Shown here in pieces: positions 56,118 through 64,000 of a stretch of DNA of 64,000 nt. The notes below the pieces were generated by a model. The model was not told the origin of the DNA. It made no database searches and saw only the letters and a list, made by a program, of their open reading frames with translations. The position numbers were made by a program, and so were the translations under genes. Source of the DNA: Pyrobaculum sp. 3827-6 (GTDB taxonomy: Archaea > Thermoproteota > Thermoprotei > Thermoproteales > Thermoproteaceae); contig NZ_JAOTQN010000001.1 in assembly GCF_025641885.1 (NCBI RefSeq), positions 620,001 to 684,000 on the forward strand, given 5' to 3'. The first letter of the stretch is position 1. The number at the start of each line of letters is the position of its first letter.

Positions 56118-57310
56118 CGGGCTTGAAGCGCCTCTTTAACCAAAGGAGCCGCGGCTATGAGAAGCACTGCGCCGGAGAAAATAAACGCGTAGCGGGGCGA
56201 GGCCGAGTATAGATACGCCACTGTCAAGCCGCCCGCGATCGACCCTAGGTATTCCAAGGCGAGGGTGGTCCCCATAATCTTCCCCCTGTTTTCCGGAGTT
56301 ATGTAGTCACCCACCAGGGCCCTCCTTATAGACATGGCCACCTCGCCGCCTATGCCGACGATTATAGCCGCGGTGACCAGCGCCACGACGTTAGACCACA
56401 CCCCAATCATGAAGTACCCCACGGCCATTAGCATAAGTCCCGAGAACAGCGCCGTGACGCGCGGCGCCTTGTCGATAACCGGCATCAAGACGATGCCGAA
56501 GAATATGCCAACTGCGGTGGTGGCGCTCTGAATCACCCCCCAAGAAGTGTTGTCAATACCTATGACGCCCGTGGCGTAGAGCACGCCGAAGGTCTGCAGA
56601 GCTATGCCGGCCAGCGACGTCAACAACCCCAAGAGAGTTACGTAGGCCACGAAGCGGGGTATTGAAAAGAGGCCGCGCCAAAATATGTAAGACTGCGCCA
56701 CCTCCCTCACCAGCGCCTCTCTATCCAACGGCTTGACTTGTATTGTCTCCTGCAGAGCCTTCATGCGGAGCACTGCCACCGACGTGGAGATGACGCCGGA
56801 AATTATGAAAGAGAGCCGCATCCCCATCAAACCCATGTGGTCAAGCAGATAGCCCCCCACCGGCGGCAGAAAGAGCCAGGGGATTTGGGGTAGCACCGCC
56901 GTGAGCATCATCCCCCCTCCCCTCTTCTCCGGCGGTAGCGAGTCCAGCAGTATAGCAGTTAAGGCGGGTTGGTAGAAGTGGAGCGCCCAGTCCACCACGT
57001 AGACAGCCGCGAACTGCCTCCAGTCGTTTACAACGGCGTAGAGAAACTGCACGAGCGCAATACCCCACGTGCCAATAACAATAGACCGCTTCCTACCAAT
57101 CACGTCGGTTAAAACGCCCCCCGGCAGAATCGTGAGCAACACAGCGAGAGAGCCCAGAGAGCGCACCACGCCTATCTCAATATCCGAGGCCCCCAGCAGG
57201 TGCAGATACTTCGACAGGTAGGGAAAAGTCAGCGAGCCAGATATGGCGAATAAAAACCAGGAGATTATCATAGCGCCGACGTTTCCCCTAAGCCAGTACG
57301 AGAGACCCAC
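56114..57310 (-). CDS. Major facilitator superfamily transporter
   Basis: About 398 residues, twelve membrane helices. A GVLTDVIGRKRSIVIG segment is the A-motif loop between helices 2 and 3 (GxLaDrxGrkr), and a second half ends with ENRGKIMGTTLALEYLGSIA. No substrate can be named. An upstream frame to 57523 is a low-complexity Arg-rich stretch antisense to the neighbour; GTG 57310 lies 26 bp after the box TTTATAAAG, so I use it. Confidence 0.85.
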   Translation of the reverse strand: MGLSYWLRGNVGAMIISWFLFAISGSLTFPYLSKYLHLLGASDIEIGVVRSLGSLAVLLTILPGGVLTDVIGRKRSIVIGTWGIALVQFLYAVVNDWRQFAAVYVVDWALHFYQPALTAILLDSLPPEKRGGGMMLTAVLPQIPWLFLPPVGGYLLDHMGLMGMRLSFIISGVISTSVAVLRMKALQETIQVKPLDREALVREVAQSYIFWRGLFSIPRFVAYVTLLGLLTSLAGIALQTFGVLYATGVIGIDNTSWGVIQSATTAVGIFFGIVLMPVIDKAPRVTALFSGLMLMAVGYFMIGVWSNVVALVTAAIIVGIGGEVAMSIRRALVGDYITPENRGKIMGTTLALEYLGSIAGGLTVAYLYSASPRYAFIFSGAVLLIAAAPLVKEALQAR

Positions 57311-57402
57311 GTCGCCGCGGACACTACACCACTTTATAAACAATCCCCCCGCGCCCCGGCGGCATAGCAACAAATTTAAAAGGGGGGGATAACCCACCCG
57401 CG

Positions 57403-58062
57403 ATGAATAACTGGCTGGTATTCGCCATCGCCTTCGCCGCCACCGCGGCGGTGCTCCTCGCCACCGTGGCCGCCAACGTATACCCCAGAGAGCCCGTGCA
57501 CAAGCCCTACTGGGACAACCCACAGGCTAGGCAGAAGATCATTACCGACGCCTCCTCCATAGGCGTGCTGGCCTCCAGAGGGCAACAGGGAGTTGTGGTG
57601 CTGGGATACAGAGATCAGCTAAATGCCACAAACAGGGCGGAGCTCCTCACAGCTATCAAAGAAGTCCTCAACGCGGCCCGGGGCTACACGGTGTACATAG
57701 CCCCCTGGGCCACAGACAACGCCACAAAGGCCTACCTCTCCCTGCTCTACGACGGCAGACTCCCGCTGGAGGACTACCTAAAAGGCGTGGTGATAAACTC
57801 CACAGCCATATCTCCCCGGGTGGAGCTGGCCCTAGCGCTTGCGGGGACAATTGCGCAGACATACGGCATGTATCAGCCTCTAGGCGGGGGTCCACAGGCA
57901 CAGATACCCCCCATATACGTCGCCGTGTTTAGAAACGACACCTCCTACGTGGTTTACGAACCCTTCACCCTAGGCCGCGACCGCACCTACACAGACTGGC
58001 TCCAGTGGGTCAAGACAGCCTTCGAAAACCTAAGACAAGGACAGGGCAAGGTTACTCCATAG
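57403..58062 (+). CDS. Membrane-anchored hypothetical protein
   Basis: 219 residues. N-terminal helix WLVFAIAFAATAAVLLATVA, then an outer domain with a VVVLGYRDQLNATNRAELLT region, sequons (NAT, NST, NDT) and Tyr-rich strands (YVAVFRNDTSYVVYEPF). No cysteine and no known family. AAATTTAAAAGG gives the promoter. Its end overlaps the convergent TauE-type gene by 33 bp. Confidence 0.6.
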   Translation: MNNWLVFAIAFAATAAVLLATVAANVYPREPVHKPYWDNPQARQKIITDASSIGVLASRGQQGVVVLGYRDQLNATNRAELLTAIKEVLNAARGYTVYIAPWATDNATKAYLSLLYDGRLPLEDYLKGVVINSTAISPRVELALALAGTIAQTYGMYQPLGGGPQAQIPPIYVAVFRNDTSYVVYEPFTLGRDRTYTDWLQWVKTAFENLRQGQGKVTP

Positions 58063-58761
58063 GTAGTACACACCTACTGCAAACACATAGCCCACGAACA
58101 GCCTCTTTACAGAGCTGGACCCCAGCCGAGGCATCACGTACCTACTCGCGAGGAAAGAGCCGGCGAAGCTACCCAACGCTATAAACACAGCCAGCCCCAG
58201 CTCCAGCACGCCAAGCCACGCATATGTGAGTGTCGAGGCTAGGACGGTGGGGAAAATAACGCCCATGCTCATCGCCGCCGCGATCTTAGCCTCCATACCG
58301 GACACCAGGATGAGAGCAGGGACGAAAATAGTCCCCCCACCCACGCCGAATAGGGAGGAGACAAATCCCCCCACGAACACAAGCATGTAACCCAGCCACG
58401 GCGCCGGCCTACTAGGCCTCTTATTAAGCAACAAAACCACTCCGATAATTATTAGGTAGACTCCATAAACTAGCTTAACCCAATTCCCCGAAAACTTCAC
58501 AGATATGAAGGCGCTGGCTACCGCAGCCACGACGGAAAACGCCATGTACCTCAACAACAACGACGTGTCTATACTCCGCCTGTAGTTATAGATAGAGGTG
58601 AGAGACGTCACCACTATAGAAAACAGACTAGCCGCTACCGCGGTTTGGAACTCCACACCAGACAGATTCAACATAGGCACGATAACGACCCCACCCCCCA
58701 CGCCTATGAGAGGGCCTAGAAAACCCCCCAGGAATCCAGCCAGTACGGCGATCCAATACAT
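58030..58761 (-). CDS. TauE/SafE family anion exporter
   Basis: About 243 residues, eight membrane helices in two halves. Each half starts with a glycine-rich turn: GFLGPLIGVGGGVVIVPML and GFVSSLFGVGGGTIFVPAL, the repeat signature of TauE/SafE. Members export sulfite, sulfoacetate or related anions. A longer frame to 58830 exists, but ATG 58761 has ACTTTAATA 26 bp upstream. Confidence 0.85.
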   Translation of the reverse strand: MYWIAVLAGFLGGFLGPLIGVGGGVVIVPMLNLSGVEFQTAVAASLFSIVVTSLTSIYNYRRSIDTSLLLRYMAFSVVAAVASAFISVKFSGNWVKLVYGVYLIIIGVVLLLNKRPSRPAPWLGYMLVFVGGFVSSLFGVGGGTIFVPALILVSGMEAKIAAAMSMGVIFPTVLASTLTYAWLGVLELGLAVFIALGSFAGSFLASRYVMPRLGSSSVKRLFVGYVFAVGVYYLWSNLALSLS

Positions 58762-58867
58762 TAAACCCCTGTACCTACACATATTAAAGTGATGACACCC
58801 CAATAGCCAGACAATTGAAGAAACTCGCATGGGCTGAAAAAATATAAACTAGAGCCATGCGATCTAC

Positions 58868-59044
58868 ATGGCACGTCGGAAGAAGTACGAAGGCCTCAAC
58901 CCATTCGTCGCCGCAGGCCTCATTAAATTCAGCGAGGAAGGCGAATTGGAGAAAATTAAGCTCACCCCCAGAGCCGCCGTAGTCATATCAATAGCCATAG
59001 TAGCGGCCTTAATCGCGATAAACGTAATACTCCCGCCTCCCTAA
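58868..59044 (+). CDS. secG: Preprotein translocase Sec61-beta subunit
   Basis: 58 residues: MARRKKYEGLNPFVAAGLIK, then KIKLTPRAAVVISIAIVAAL, one C-terminal membrane helix. This is the archaeal Sec61-beta protein, a small subunit of the SecYE translocon. AAATATAAAC lies 26 bp upstream. Confidence 0.93.
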   Translation: MARRKKYEGLNPFVAAGLIKFSEEGELEKIKLTPRAAVVISIAIVAALIAINVILPPP

Positions 59045-59299
59045 ACCAGCCCGTCCCCCACGCCTGCAACGTAACAACGCCTTCACACGCGAAAAACCGA
59101 CCCTCCAAAACTCAACCACTTCGAAAATCACAGGTGAAGACGCCGACGGGCGGCTATCGGCAACTTACGGCAGATCTCTGAAGGATCTCAAGTTAGCCTT
59201 GTACATAAACACTCCGCCGACATCCCCTTTTCCAAGCTACAGAGCCGCCGTATCTAACCACAAAGCCGACCCTACGACGTATCATGAATAGTAGAAAGG

Positions 59300-59384
59300 T
59301 GCGGGGGGTGGGATTTGAACCCACGCAGGCCTACGCCACAGGGACCTCAACCCTGCCCCTTTGACCTGGCTCGGGCACCCCCGC
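59300..59384 (-). tRNA. tRNA-Leu(GAG)
   Basis: Acceptor GCGGGGG/CCCCCGC, anticodon stem CAGGG/CCCTG, loop TTGAGGT with anticodon GAG, a long variable arm (GTGGCGTAGGCCTGC) and T loop TTCAAAT. CCA is not encoded. CTTTAAATC is upstream. The 255 bp between Sec61-beta and this gene show nothing I recognise. Confidence 0.93.
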
Positions 59385-59594
59385 CCAAGGCTCAGTGAAT
59401 ACGGGATTTAAAGTTTTTCTCGGAGACGATCTCCTGATCAACGCGGTGGCCCCCTCTAGCTCTAGTGAGCCGTCTGCGCCGTCGCGCCGGTTTACTGATC
59501 CGATGGGGCGTTGATAGCTGGGCTTATTGTCGCGGCCTTTTTATATAGTCCTATATATCGCCAATGTATTTTAACGACCGTCATCTAGCTTCAT

Positions 59595-61235
59595 ATGAAT
59601 AAAACAGTTATAGCGGGCATAGCCGCGGCGCTAATTCTGTTGGCTATTGTTGCTGTGTTAATGACGCAGGCGCCGCCAGCCCAGACCCCGACGGCCACCC
59701 CATCGACGCCGACGTCTCCCAGGCAGACTACCACCACGACAACGACCACGCCTACTACCACAACTCAGACCGCGACTCCACAAGCCGCTGTGTTGACTAT
59801 CGGCGTGACTGACAAAGTCACCGACCTGGACCCGTCTAACGCGTACGACTTCTTTACGTGGGAGGTGCTCTACAACACCATGGCGGGCCTCGTGAGATAT
59901 AAGCCTGGGACAACAGAACTGGAGCCAGACCTCGCCGAGAGCTGGTCGGCGCAGGACGGCGGCCGGGTCTGGGTGTTTAGGCTGAGGCCGAATCTCAAGT
60001 TCTGCGACGGGACGCCCCTCACGGCGCAGGACGTGAAGAGGTCGATTGACCGGGTTATGAAGATAAACGGCGACCCCGCGTGGCTCGTTACTGACTTCGT
60101 AGAGAAGGTAGAGGCCCCCAACGCCACCACCGTCGTCTTCTACCTAAAGAAGCCCGTGTCTTACTTCCTCGCGCTGGTGGCAACCCCGCCCTACTTCCCG
60201 GTGCACCCCAGGTACAACCCCGATAAGGTGGACTCGGACCAGACGGCCGGCGGCGCCGGGCCCTACTGCATAAAGACCTTTGTGAGGGATCAGCAGATTG
60301 TGCTGGAGGCGAACCCCTACTACTACGGCCCCAGGCCGCAGTTCACCCAGGTTGTTGTTAGGTTCTATAAAGACGCCACGACTCTGAGGCTCGCCCTTGA
60401 GAGGGGCGAGGTGGACATCGCGTGGAGGACGCTCAACCCACCTGACGTGGAGGCGCTGAGGGCGACTGGGAAGTACAAGGTGGTGGAGGTGCCGGGCTCC
60501 TTCATTAGGTACATAGTCCTCAACCTCAACATGCCTGAGCTTAAAGACGTAAAGGTGAGGCAGGCCCTCGCCGCCGCCGTATGCAGGAAAGACATTGCAA
60601 ACGTGGTGTACCGCGGCACTGTGGCGCCCCTATTCACGCTGATACCCCAGGGCATGTGGTCCTCCTACCCAGTTTTCCAAGAGAAGTACGGCGACTGCAA
60701 CACCGACCTCGCCAAGCAGTTGCTACAGCAGGCAGGATACGGCGCGGGGAAGAAGCTGAACATCGAGCTGTGGTACACCCCGACCCACTACGGCGACACT
60801 GAGAAAGACCTCGCCGCGGTGCTGAAGGAGCAGTGGGAAGCCACCGGCGCGGTGTCTGTGACTATTAAATCCGCCGAGTGGGCCACGTACGTACAGCAGT
60901 TGAGAAGCGGCGCCATGATGGTATCCCTCCTGGGCTGGTACCCCGACTACCTAGATCCGGATGACTACACCACGCCGTTTTTGAGAAGCGGCGCCAACAA
61001 GTGGCTGGGCAACGGCTACAGCAACCCGCAGATGGACCAGATACTAGACAAGGCGTCCACCGAGCTCAGCCAGCAGGCAAGAGAACAGCTCTACAGACAG
61101 GCGCAGCAGATCCTCGCGGAGGACGTACCCATTATCCCACTGATACAGGGCAAGCTCTTCATAGTGACCAAGCCCAACATCCAGGTGGTAGTCGACCCAA
61201 CGATGATTCTACGGTACTGGGCAATTAAAACCTAG
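59595..61235 (+). CDS. Oligopeptide-type ABC transporter substrate-binding protein
   Basis: 546 residues. N-terminal helix VIAGIAAALILLAIVAVLMT, then a Thr/Pro-rich linker (about residues 28-63), and a SBP_bac_5 domain with YNTMAGLVRYKPGTTELEPD and ADVKRSIDR-like segments. The linker is typical of archaeal surface proteins and is probably glycosylated. It captures peptides, sugars or opines; the ligand is open. The convergent permease genes dppC and dppB end 3 bp away. Confidence 0.85.
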   Translation: MNKTVIAGIAAALILLAIVAVLMTQAPPAQTPTATPSTPTSPRQTTTTTTTTPTTTTQTATPQAAVLTIGVTDKVTDLDPSNAYDFFTWEVLYNTMAGLVRYKPGTTELEPDLAESWSAQDGGRVWVFRLRPNLKFCDGTPLTAQDVKRSIDRVMKINGDPAWLVTDFVEKVEAPNATTVVFYLKKPVSYFLALVATPPYFPVHPRYNPDKVDSDQTAGGAGPYCIKTFVRDQQIVLEANPYYYGPRPQFTQVVVRFYKDATTLRLALERGEVDIAWRTLNPPDVEALRATGKYKVVEVPGSFIRYIVLNLNMPELKDVKVRQALAAAVCRKDIANVVYRGTVAPLFTLIPQGMWSSYPVFQEKYGDCNTDLAKQLLQQAGYGAGKKLNIELWYTPTHYGDTEKDLAAVLKEQWEATGAVSVTIKSAEWATYVQQLRSGAMMVSLLGWYPDYLDPDDYTTPFLRSGANKWLGNGYSNPQMDQILDKASTELSQQAREQLYRQAQQILAEDVPIIPLIQGKLFIVTKPNIQVVVDPTMILRYWAIKT

Positions 61236-62020
61236 TCTTTTTTACCCAGCCTCTCCCCCAGGCCCTCCCCCAGCATTGAGAAGCCCAGGGCAGTCAGCAC
61301 TATAAAGAAGCCGGGCGCCAGTAGCCACCAGTCGCCGTTTACTATGTACGACCTCGCGCTTGAGAGGTCGAGGCCCCAGTCCGGAGTGGGCGGGGTCACT
61401 GTGTAGCCGAGGAAGGCCAGTGCGGATTCTGTAAGCGCCGCATCTGCGACGTTTATCGTGGCCACCACCACCAGCGACGGCACGAGGTTCGGGAGGATGT
61501 GGCGAAACACAACCCTCCACCTAGACATGCCCAGGGAGACGGCGGCCTCCACGAAGAGGCTTGACTTCACCACCATCGTCTCGTTACGCGCCATCCTGAA
61601 GTACGTCGGTATGTACACTACGCCGATGGCCAAGGCGGCGTTCACAGGGCTAGGCCCCAGGACGCTGGCGATTGCAATAGCCAAGATCAGGCTGGGAAAG
61701 GCGTACATGCTGTCCATAACCATACCCAACGCCCTATCCACCCCACCGCCCACGTACCCCGAGAACATGCCCAGGGTAAACCCCACGGAGGCGGACAGCA
61801 GGGTGGCCAGTAGGGAAATGGCAATCATCACCTGGCCTCCGTATAGAACCCGGCTAAACACGTCTCTACCCAGGTTGTCGGTGCCGAATACGTGGCCTGG
61901 CCCCGGCGGGGAGAGGGGGTCACCCGACCTCTTCGCGGGGTCATAAGGCGCGATGAGGGGCGCCAGCGCCGAGAGGATCAGGACAAAAGCCACCACCGCC
62001 GCGCCGGCCCTCAGCATCAT
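61232..62020 (-). CDS. Oligopeptide-type ABC permease, DppC/OppC-like
   Basis: 262 residues, six membrane helices, with the N-terminal GDPLSPPGPGHVFGTDNLGRD segment (shown in part: HVFGTDNLGRD) that is typical for DppC, and the EAA loop EAAVSLGMSRWRVVFRHILP. It pairs with the DppB gene (four-base overlap). ATPases DppD/DppF are not present in this window. Confidence 0.88.
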   Translation of the reverse strand: MMLRAGAAVVAFVLILSALAPLIAPYDPAKRSGDPLSPPGPGHVFGTDNLGRDVFSRVLYGGQVMIAISLLATLLSASVGFTLGMFSGYVGGGVDRALGMVMDSMYAFPSLILAIAIASVLGPSPVNAALAIGVVYIPTYFRMARNETMVVKSSLFVEAAVSLGMSRWRVVFRHILPNLVPSLVVVATINVADAALTESALAFLGYTVTPPTPDWGLDLSSARSYIVNGDWWLLAPGFFIVLTALGFSMLGEGLGERLGKKD

Positions 62021-63060
62021 AGCCCCCTCCTCACCCTGGGGTCGAGCAGGGCGTTGACCACGTCCACCAAGACGTTCAGCAACACGACGATGACGACGAA
62101 CACCACCACTGTGCCCTGGACGGTGGTGTAGTCCAGGTACTGGATGCGCTCCAGGAGGAGAGTCCCCAGGCCCGGCCAGGAGAAGGTGGTCTCCGTCAAC
62201 ACGGCGCCTTGGAGGAGTAGAGCCAGCTGAAGCCCCATCATGGTGACCGTCGGCACGATGGCCACCCTATACGCCCTCCACAACACGGAAAGCTCCCCAA
62301 AACCCATCGCCCTGTACGCCGAGACGAAGTCCTCCCCCAAGGTCTTAACCATGTTATTCCTAATAAGCCTCGTGAAGACCCCAGAGAGGACCAGCCCCAG
62401 GGTGAAAGACGGCAGAGCCAGGTGCCACAGGGCGTCGGCAAAGGAGTCCAGGCGGCCAGCCAAGAGGGAGTCCACTAGGTAGAGGCCGGTCACCCTCGGC
62501 GGCTCGAGGCCGGGGGTGATTCTACCAGCCACGGGGAACCACCCCAGCCACACCGAAAACACCAGCTGGAGAGCCAACCCGACGAATGGTATAAACAAGA
62601 CGTAGGAAACCATGGCGTAGAGCCTAGCCCCGAGATCCACCCTCCCCCCAAACCTAGCCGCCAAGAAGCCGAAGACGTGCCCCAGCAACACGCTGACGGC
62701 GAAGGCGGACACAGCCAGCTCCACCGTCGCCGGGAGCCTATCCATAATCTCCGCCGCCACCTCCCTACGGCCAAAGACAAGGCTCCTCCCCAAATTACCA
62801 GTAAAAACCTGCGCCAAGTAGTCAAAGTACTGGACATACAGCGGCTTATCCAGCCCCGCCTCTCTAATCAACTGCTCCACGTAACCAGGAGGCGCCTTCA
62901 TGCCGACCATAGCCACAATGGGGTTCCCAGGAATCACCCGCAAAACAAAAAACACCACCGTCAGCAGAATTAGGAGAGTCGGCACCGCCAGCGCCACCCT
63001 ATAAGCCACATACCTCAAAAGCCCAGCCACAAGCCACACACCCAAGTAGTAAATAAACAT
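62017..63060 (-). CDS. Oligopeptide-type ABC permease, DppB/OppB-like
   Basis: 347 residues, six membrane helices. The N-terminal ALAVPTLLILLTVVFFVLRV and the GNLGRSLVFGRREV segment are typical for DppB; the EAA loop is EDFVSAYRAMGFGELSVLWR. First of the two-permease unit. I see no clear TATA box at 26 bp, unlike most genes here. The start could be GTG 63063 or ATG 63060. Confidence 0.88.
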   Translation of the reverse strand: MFIYYLGVWLVAGLLRYVAYRVALAVPTLLILLTVVFFVLRVIPGNPIVAMVGMKAPPGYVEQLIREAGLDKPLYVQYFDYLAQVFTGNLGRSLVFGRREVAAEIMDRLPATVELAVSAFAVSVLLGHVFGFLAARFGGRVDLGARLYAMVSYVLFIPFVGLALQLVFSVWLGWFPVAGRITPGLEPPRVTGLYLVDSLLAGRLDSFADALWHLALPSFTLGLVLSGVFTRLIRNNMVKTLGEDFVSAYRAMGFGELSVLWRAYRVAIVPTVTMMGLQLALLLQGAVLTETTFSWPGLGTLLLERIQYLDYTTVQGTVVVFVVIVVLLNVLVDVVNALLDPRVRRGL

Positions 63061-63181
63061 CACCCCAACAACAAGCCCAGCAAACGCCCCAAAAGCGGCG
63101 CATCACCTAATTCAAACCGACTCGCAACAAACCATGTTCATATGCGTAAAGCTTAAAAAGACGCTCTTTTTTTTTTGAGTC

Positions 63182-64000
63182 ATGTTGAGGGTAGTGCTTC
63201 CGTTAATCGCGCTGGCGATGCTTGTAATAGCTCAGGGGCCTCCTAGAGAGCTGTTCTGCGCAACCGCGGGCCAGCTCGGCCTCGCCGGGGAGAACCCCAA
63301 CATAATGTTCACAGTGTTCGAGAGAGGCTCTTGGAGGCCCGCAGCGGCCTACATAGAGTCGGAAAACGTAACCTTCGTACTAGTCCCCGCTGTGGCTAGA
63401 AACAACACAGACCCCGCCAAGGCCGTAGTCCGCGGCGCCCTACCGCCGCCCGTGTTGAGAAACGACACAGTGGTGTGTTTCGAGGCGGCCCCGGGGAGGC
63501 CGGCCGCGGTGCCCCCGGCCCCCGGCCTGCTTATCGCAGTCGAGAGGAGAGGCGCCGTGTACCACGTCTACGTGTCTAGAGCCGGAGACGTGGACAACCC
63601 CGCCAACTACACACTGGCGCAGCCCGGCAGGCCGGAGGGCAAGAGGCCAGACAAGATAGAGCTCGTTGACCGGCGGCCAGCGGCGCGCGGCCGCGGGAAG
63701 ACCCAGCCAGAGGCCGGTATCCAGCAGATTTCGACGCTCAGCTACTGGGCCGCCTTCAAGTTGTACAGACTGACAACCCAGTCGCTTCAGCCCGGGGGTT
63801 GCGTCTCCACGGTGTTTGACGTGCCTGACGGCACAAGCCAAGCCGCCGTGGTGCTGACAGGTGGGACAACCCCCGGCACCTACAGCTACTTAATATTCAA
63901 CAACTGGAATCCCTCACAGCGCTGGAGCGGCACGGTCTCTGTACTCTCCGGCCAGCCCCAGACTGTCGTGGCGTGGCTACCGGCGGGGAGGGCTCAGTAC
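63182..64000 (+). CDS. Secreted protein, N-terminal part (runs off right edge)
   Basis: 273 residues visible. Signal peptide MLRVVLPLIALAMLVIAQ, then an outer region with repeated NXT/NXS sequons, many Pro/Arg stretches and a beta-rich part near the edge. No known family. CTTAAAAAG is 26 bp upstream of ATG 63182; a long T run follows. The gene continues past position 64000. Confidence 0.65.
   Translation, partial: MLRVVLPLIALAMLVIAQGPPRELFCATAGQLGLAGENPNIMFTVFERGSWRPAAAYIESENVTFVLVPAVARNNTDPAKAVVRGALPPPVLRNDTVVCFEAAPGRPAAVPPAPGLLIAVERRGAVYHVYVSRAGDVDNPANYTLAQPGRPEGKRPDKIELVDRRPAARGRGKTQPEAGIQQISTLSYWAAFKLYRLTTQSLQPGGCVSTVFDVPDGTSQAAVVLTGGTTPGTYSYLIFNNWNPSQRWSGTVSVLSGQPQTVVAWLPAGRAQY

Noticed and set aside
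59640-59790. Thr-codon repeats in the binding-protein gene
   Set aside because: An ordinary Thr/Pro-rich linker of archaeal surface proteins, not an unusual repeat expansion.
1-64000. CRISPR arrays and insertion-sequence transposases
   Set aside because: I looked for regularly spaced direct repeats of 24-37 bp and for transposase motifs and saw none.

Overview
The window looks like chromosome of a hyperthermophilic crenarchaeon of the order Thermoproteales, most likely Pyrobaculum or a close relative. Direct signs are a PaREP1-family gene, eukaryote-type ribosomal proteins (S24e, S27ae, S30e), Kae1, a Sec61-beta gene, an XPB-Bax1 pair, a tRNA-Ala whose intron sits in the T arm, many GTG starts, and a near-universal promoter layout in which an A/T-rich TATA-like box lies about 26 bp before the start codon, so most first genes appear to be leaderless. 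Many start codons below were chosen by that rule. Family names come from recognising the translated sequences; no database search was run.

Region 1 (1-10260) is a split tryptophan locus. The start of trpF lies at the left edge on the minus strand, and trpB2-trpD-trpE-trpG-trpA form an overlapping plus-strand operon at 5449-10260. Between them are acyl-CoA genes (acetyl-CoA synthetase plus a hotdog thioesterase), a PaREP1 gene, and two decayed genes: a truncated, frameshifted acyl-CoA dehydrogenase and a frameshifted LivM-type permease. Region 2 (10253-31917) is core chromosome: an ion transporter, TrmO, S30e, a DUF401 permease, thymidine kinase, ferredoxin, radical SAM proteins, an OCD-XPB-Bax1 operon, CorA, a CPBP protease, S24e-S27ae-Kae1, PEP synthase, MscS, a TrkA-like protein and a Cys/Met-metabolism PLP enzyme.

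Region 3 (31914-45698, all minus strand) is a large surface-filament locus. It has a PilT/VirB11-like secretion ATPase, one TadC/FlaJ-like membrane platform, a ParA/MinD-like ATPase, two pilin-like proteins sharing an RGLTT processing-site context, several small single-helix membrane proteins, a signal-peptide/coiled-coil/TM surface protein and a 1028-residue secreted protein. Seven transcription units in it start with the same unusual promoter element, AAGGTTTTTCC-like, fixed 25-27 bp upstream of the start codon.

Region 4 (46778-55007) is an 8.1-kb integrated genetic element in a tRNA-Gln(TTG) gene. The reconstructed tRNA on the left has no intron. The displaced chromosomal 3' half on the right carries a 26-nt T-arm intron, so integration appears to have removed the host's tRNA intron. 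Inside are an archaeo-eukaryotic primase, a helicase-like protein with a degenerate P-loop, two tyrosine recombinases, small proteins, a set of palindromes, and two oppositely oriented arrays of six GCAC/GTGC sites phased at 11-12 bp.

Region 5 (55246-64000) holds a CBS protein, a universal stress protein, an MFS transporter, a TauE-type exporter, Sec61-beta, tRNA-Leu(GAG), an oligopeptide-type ABC importer (binding protein and two permeases, no ATPases in the window) and the start of a secreted protein at the right edge.
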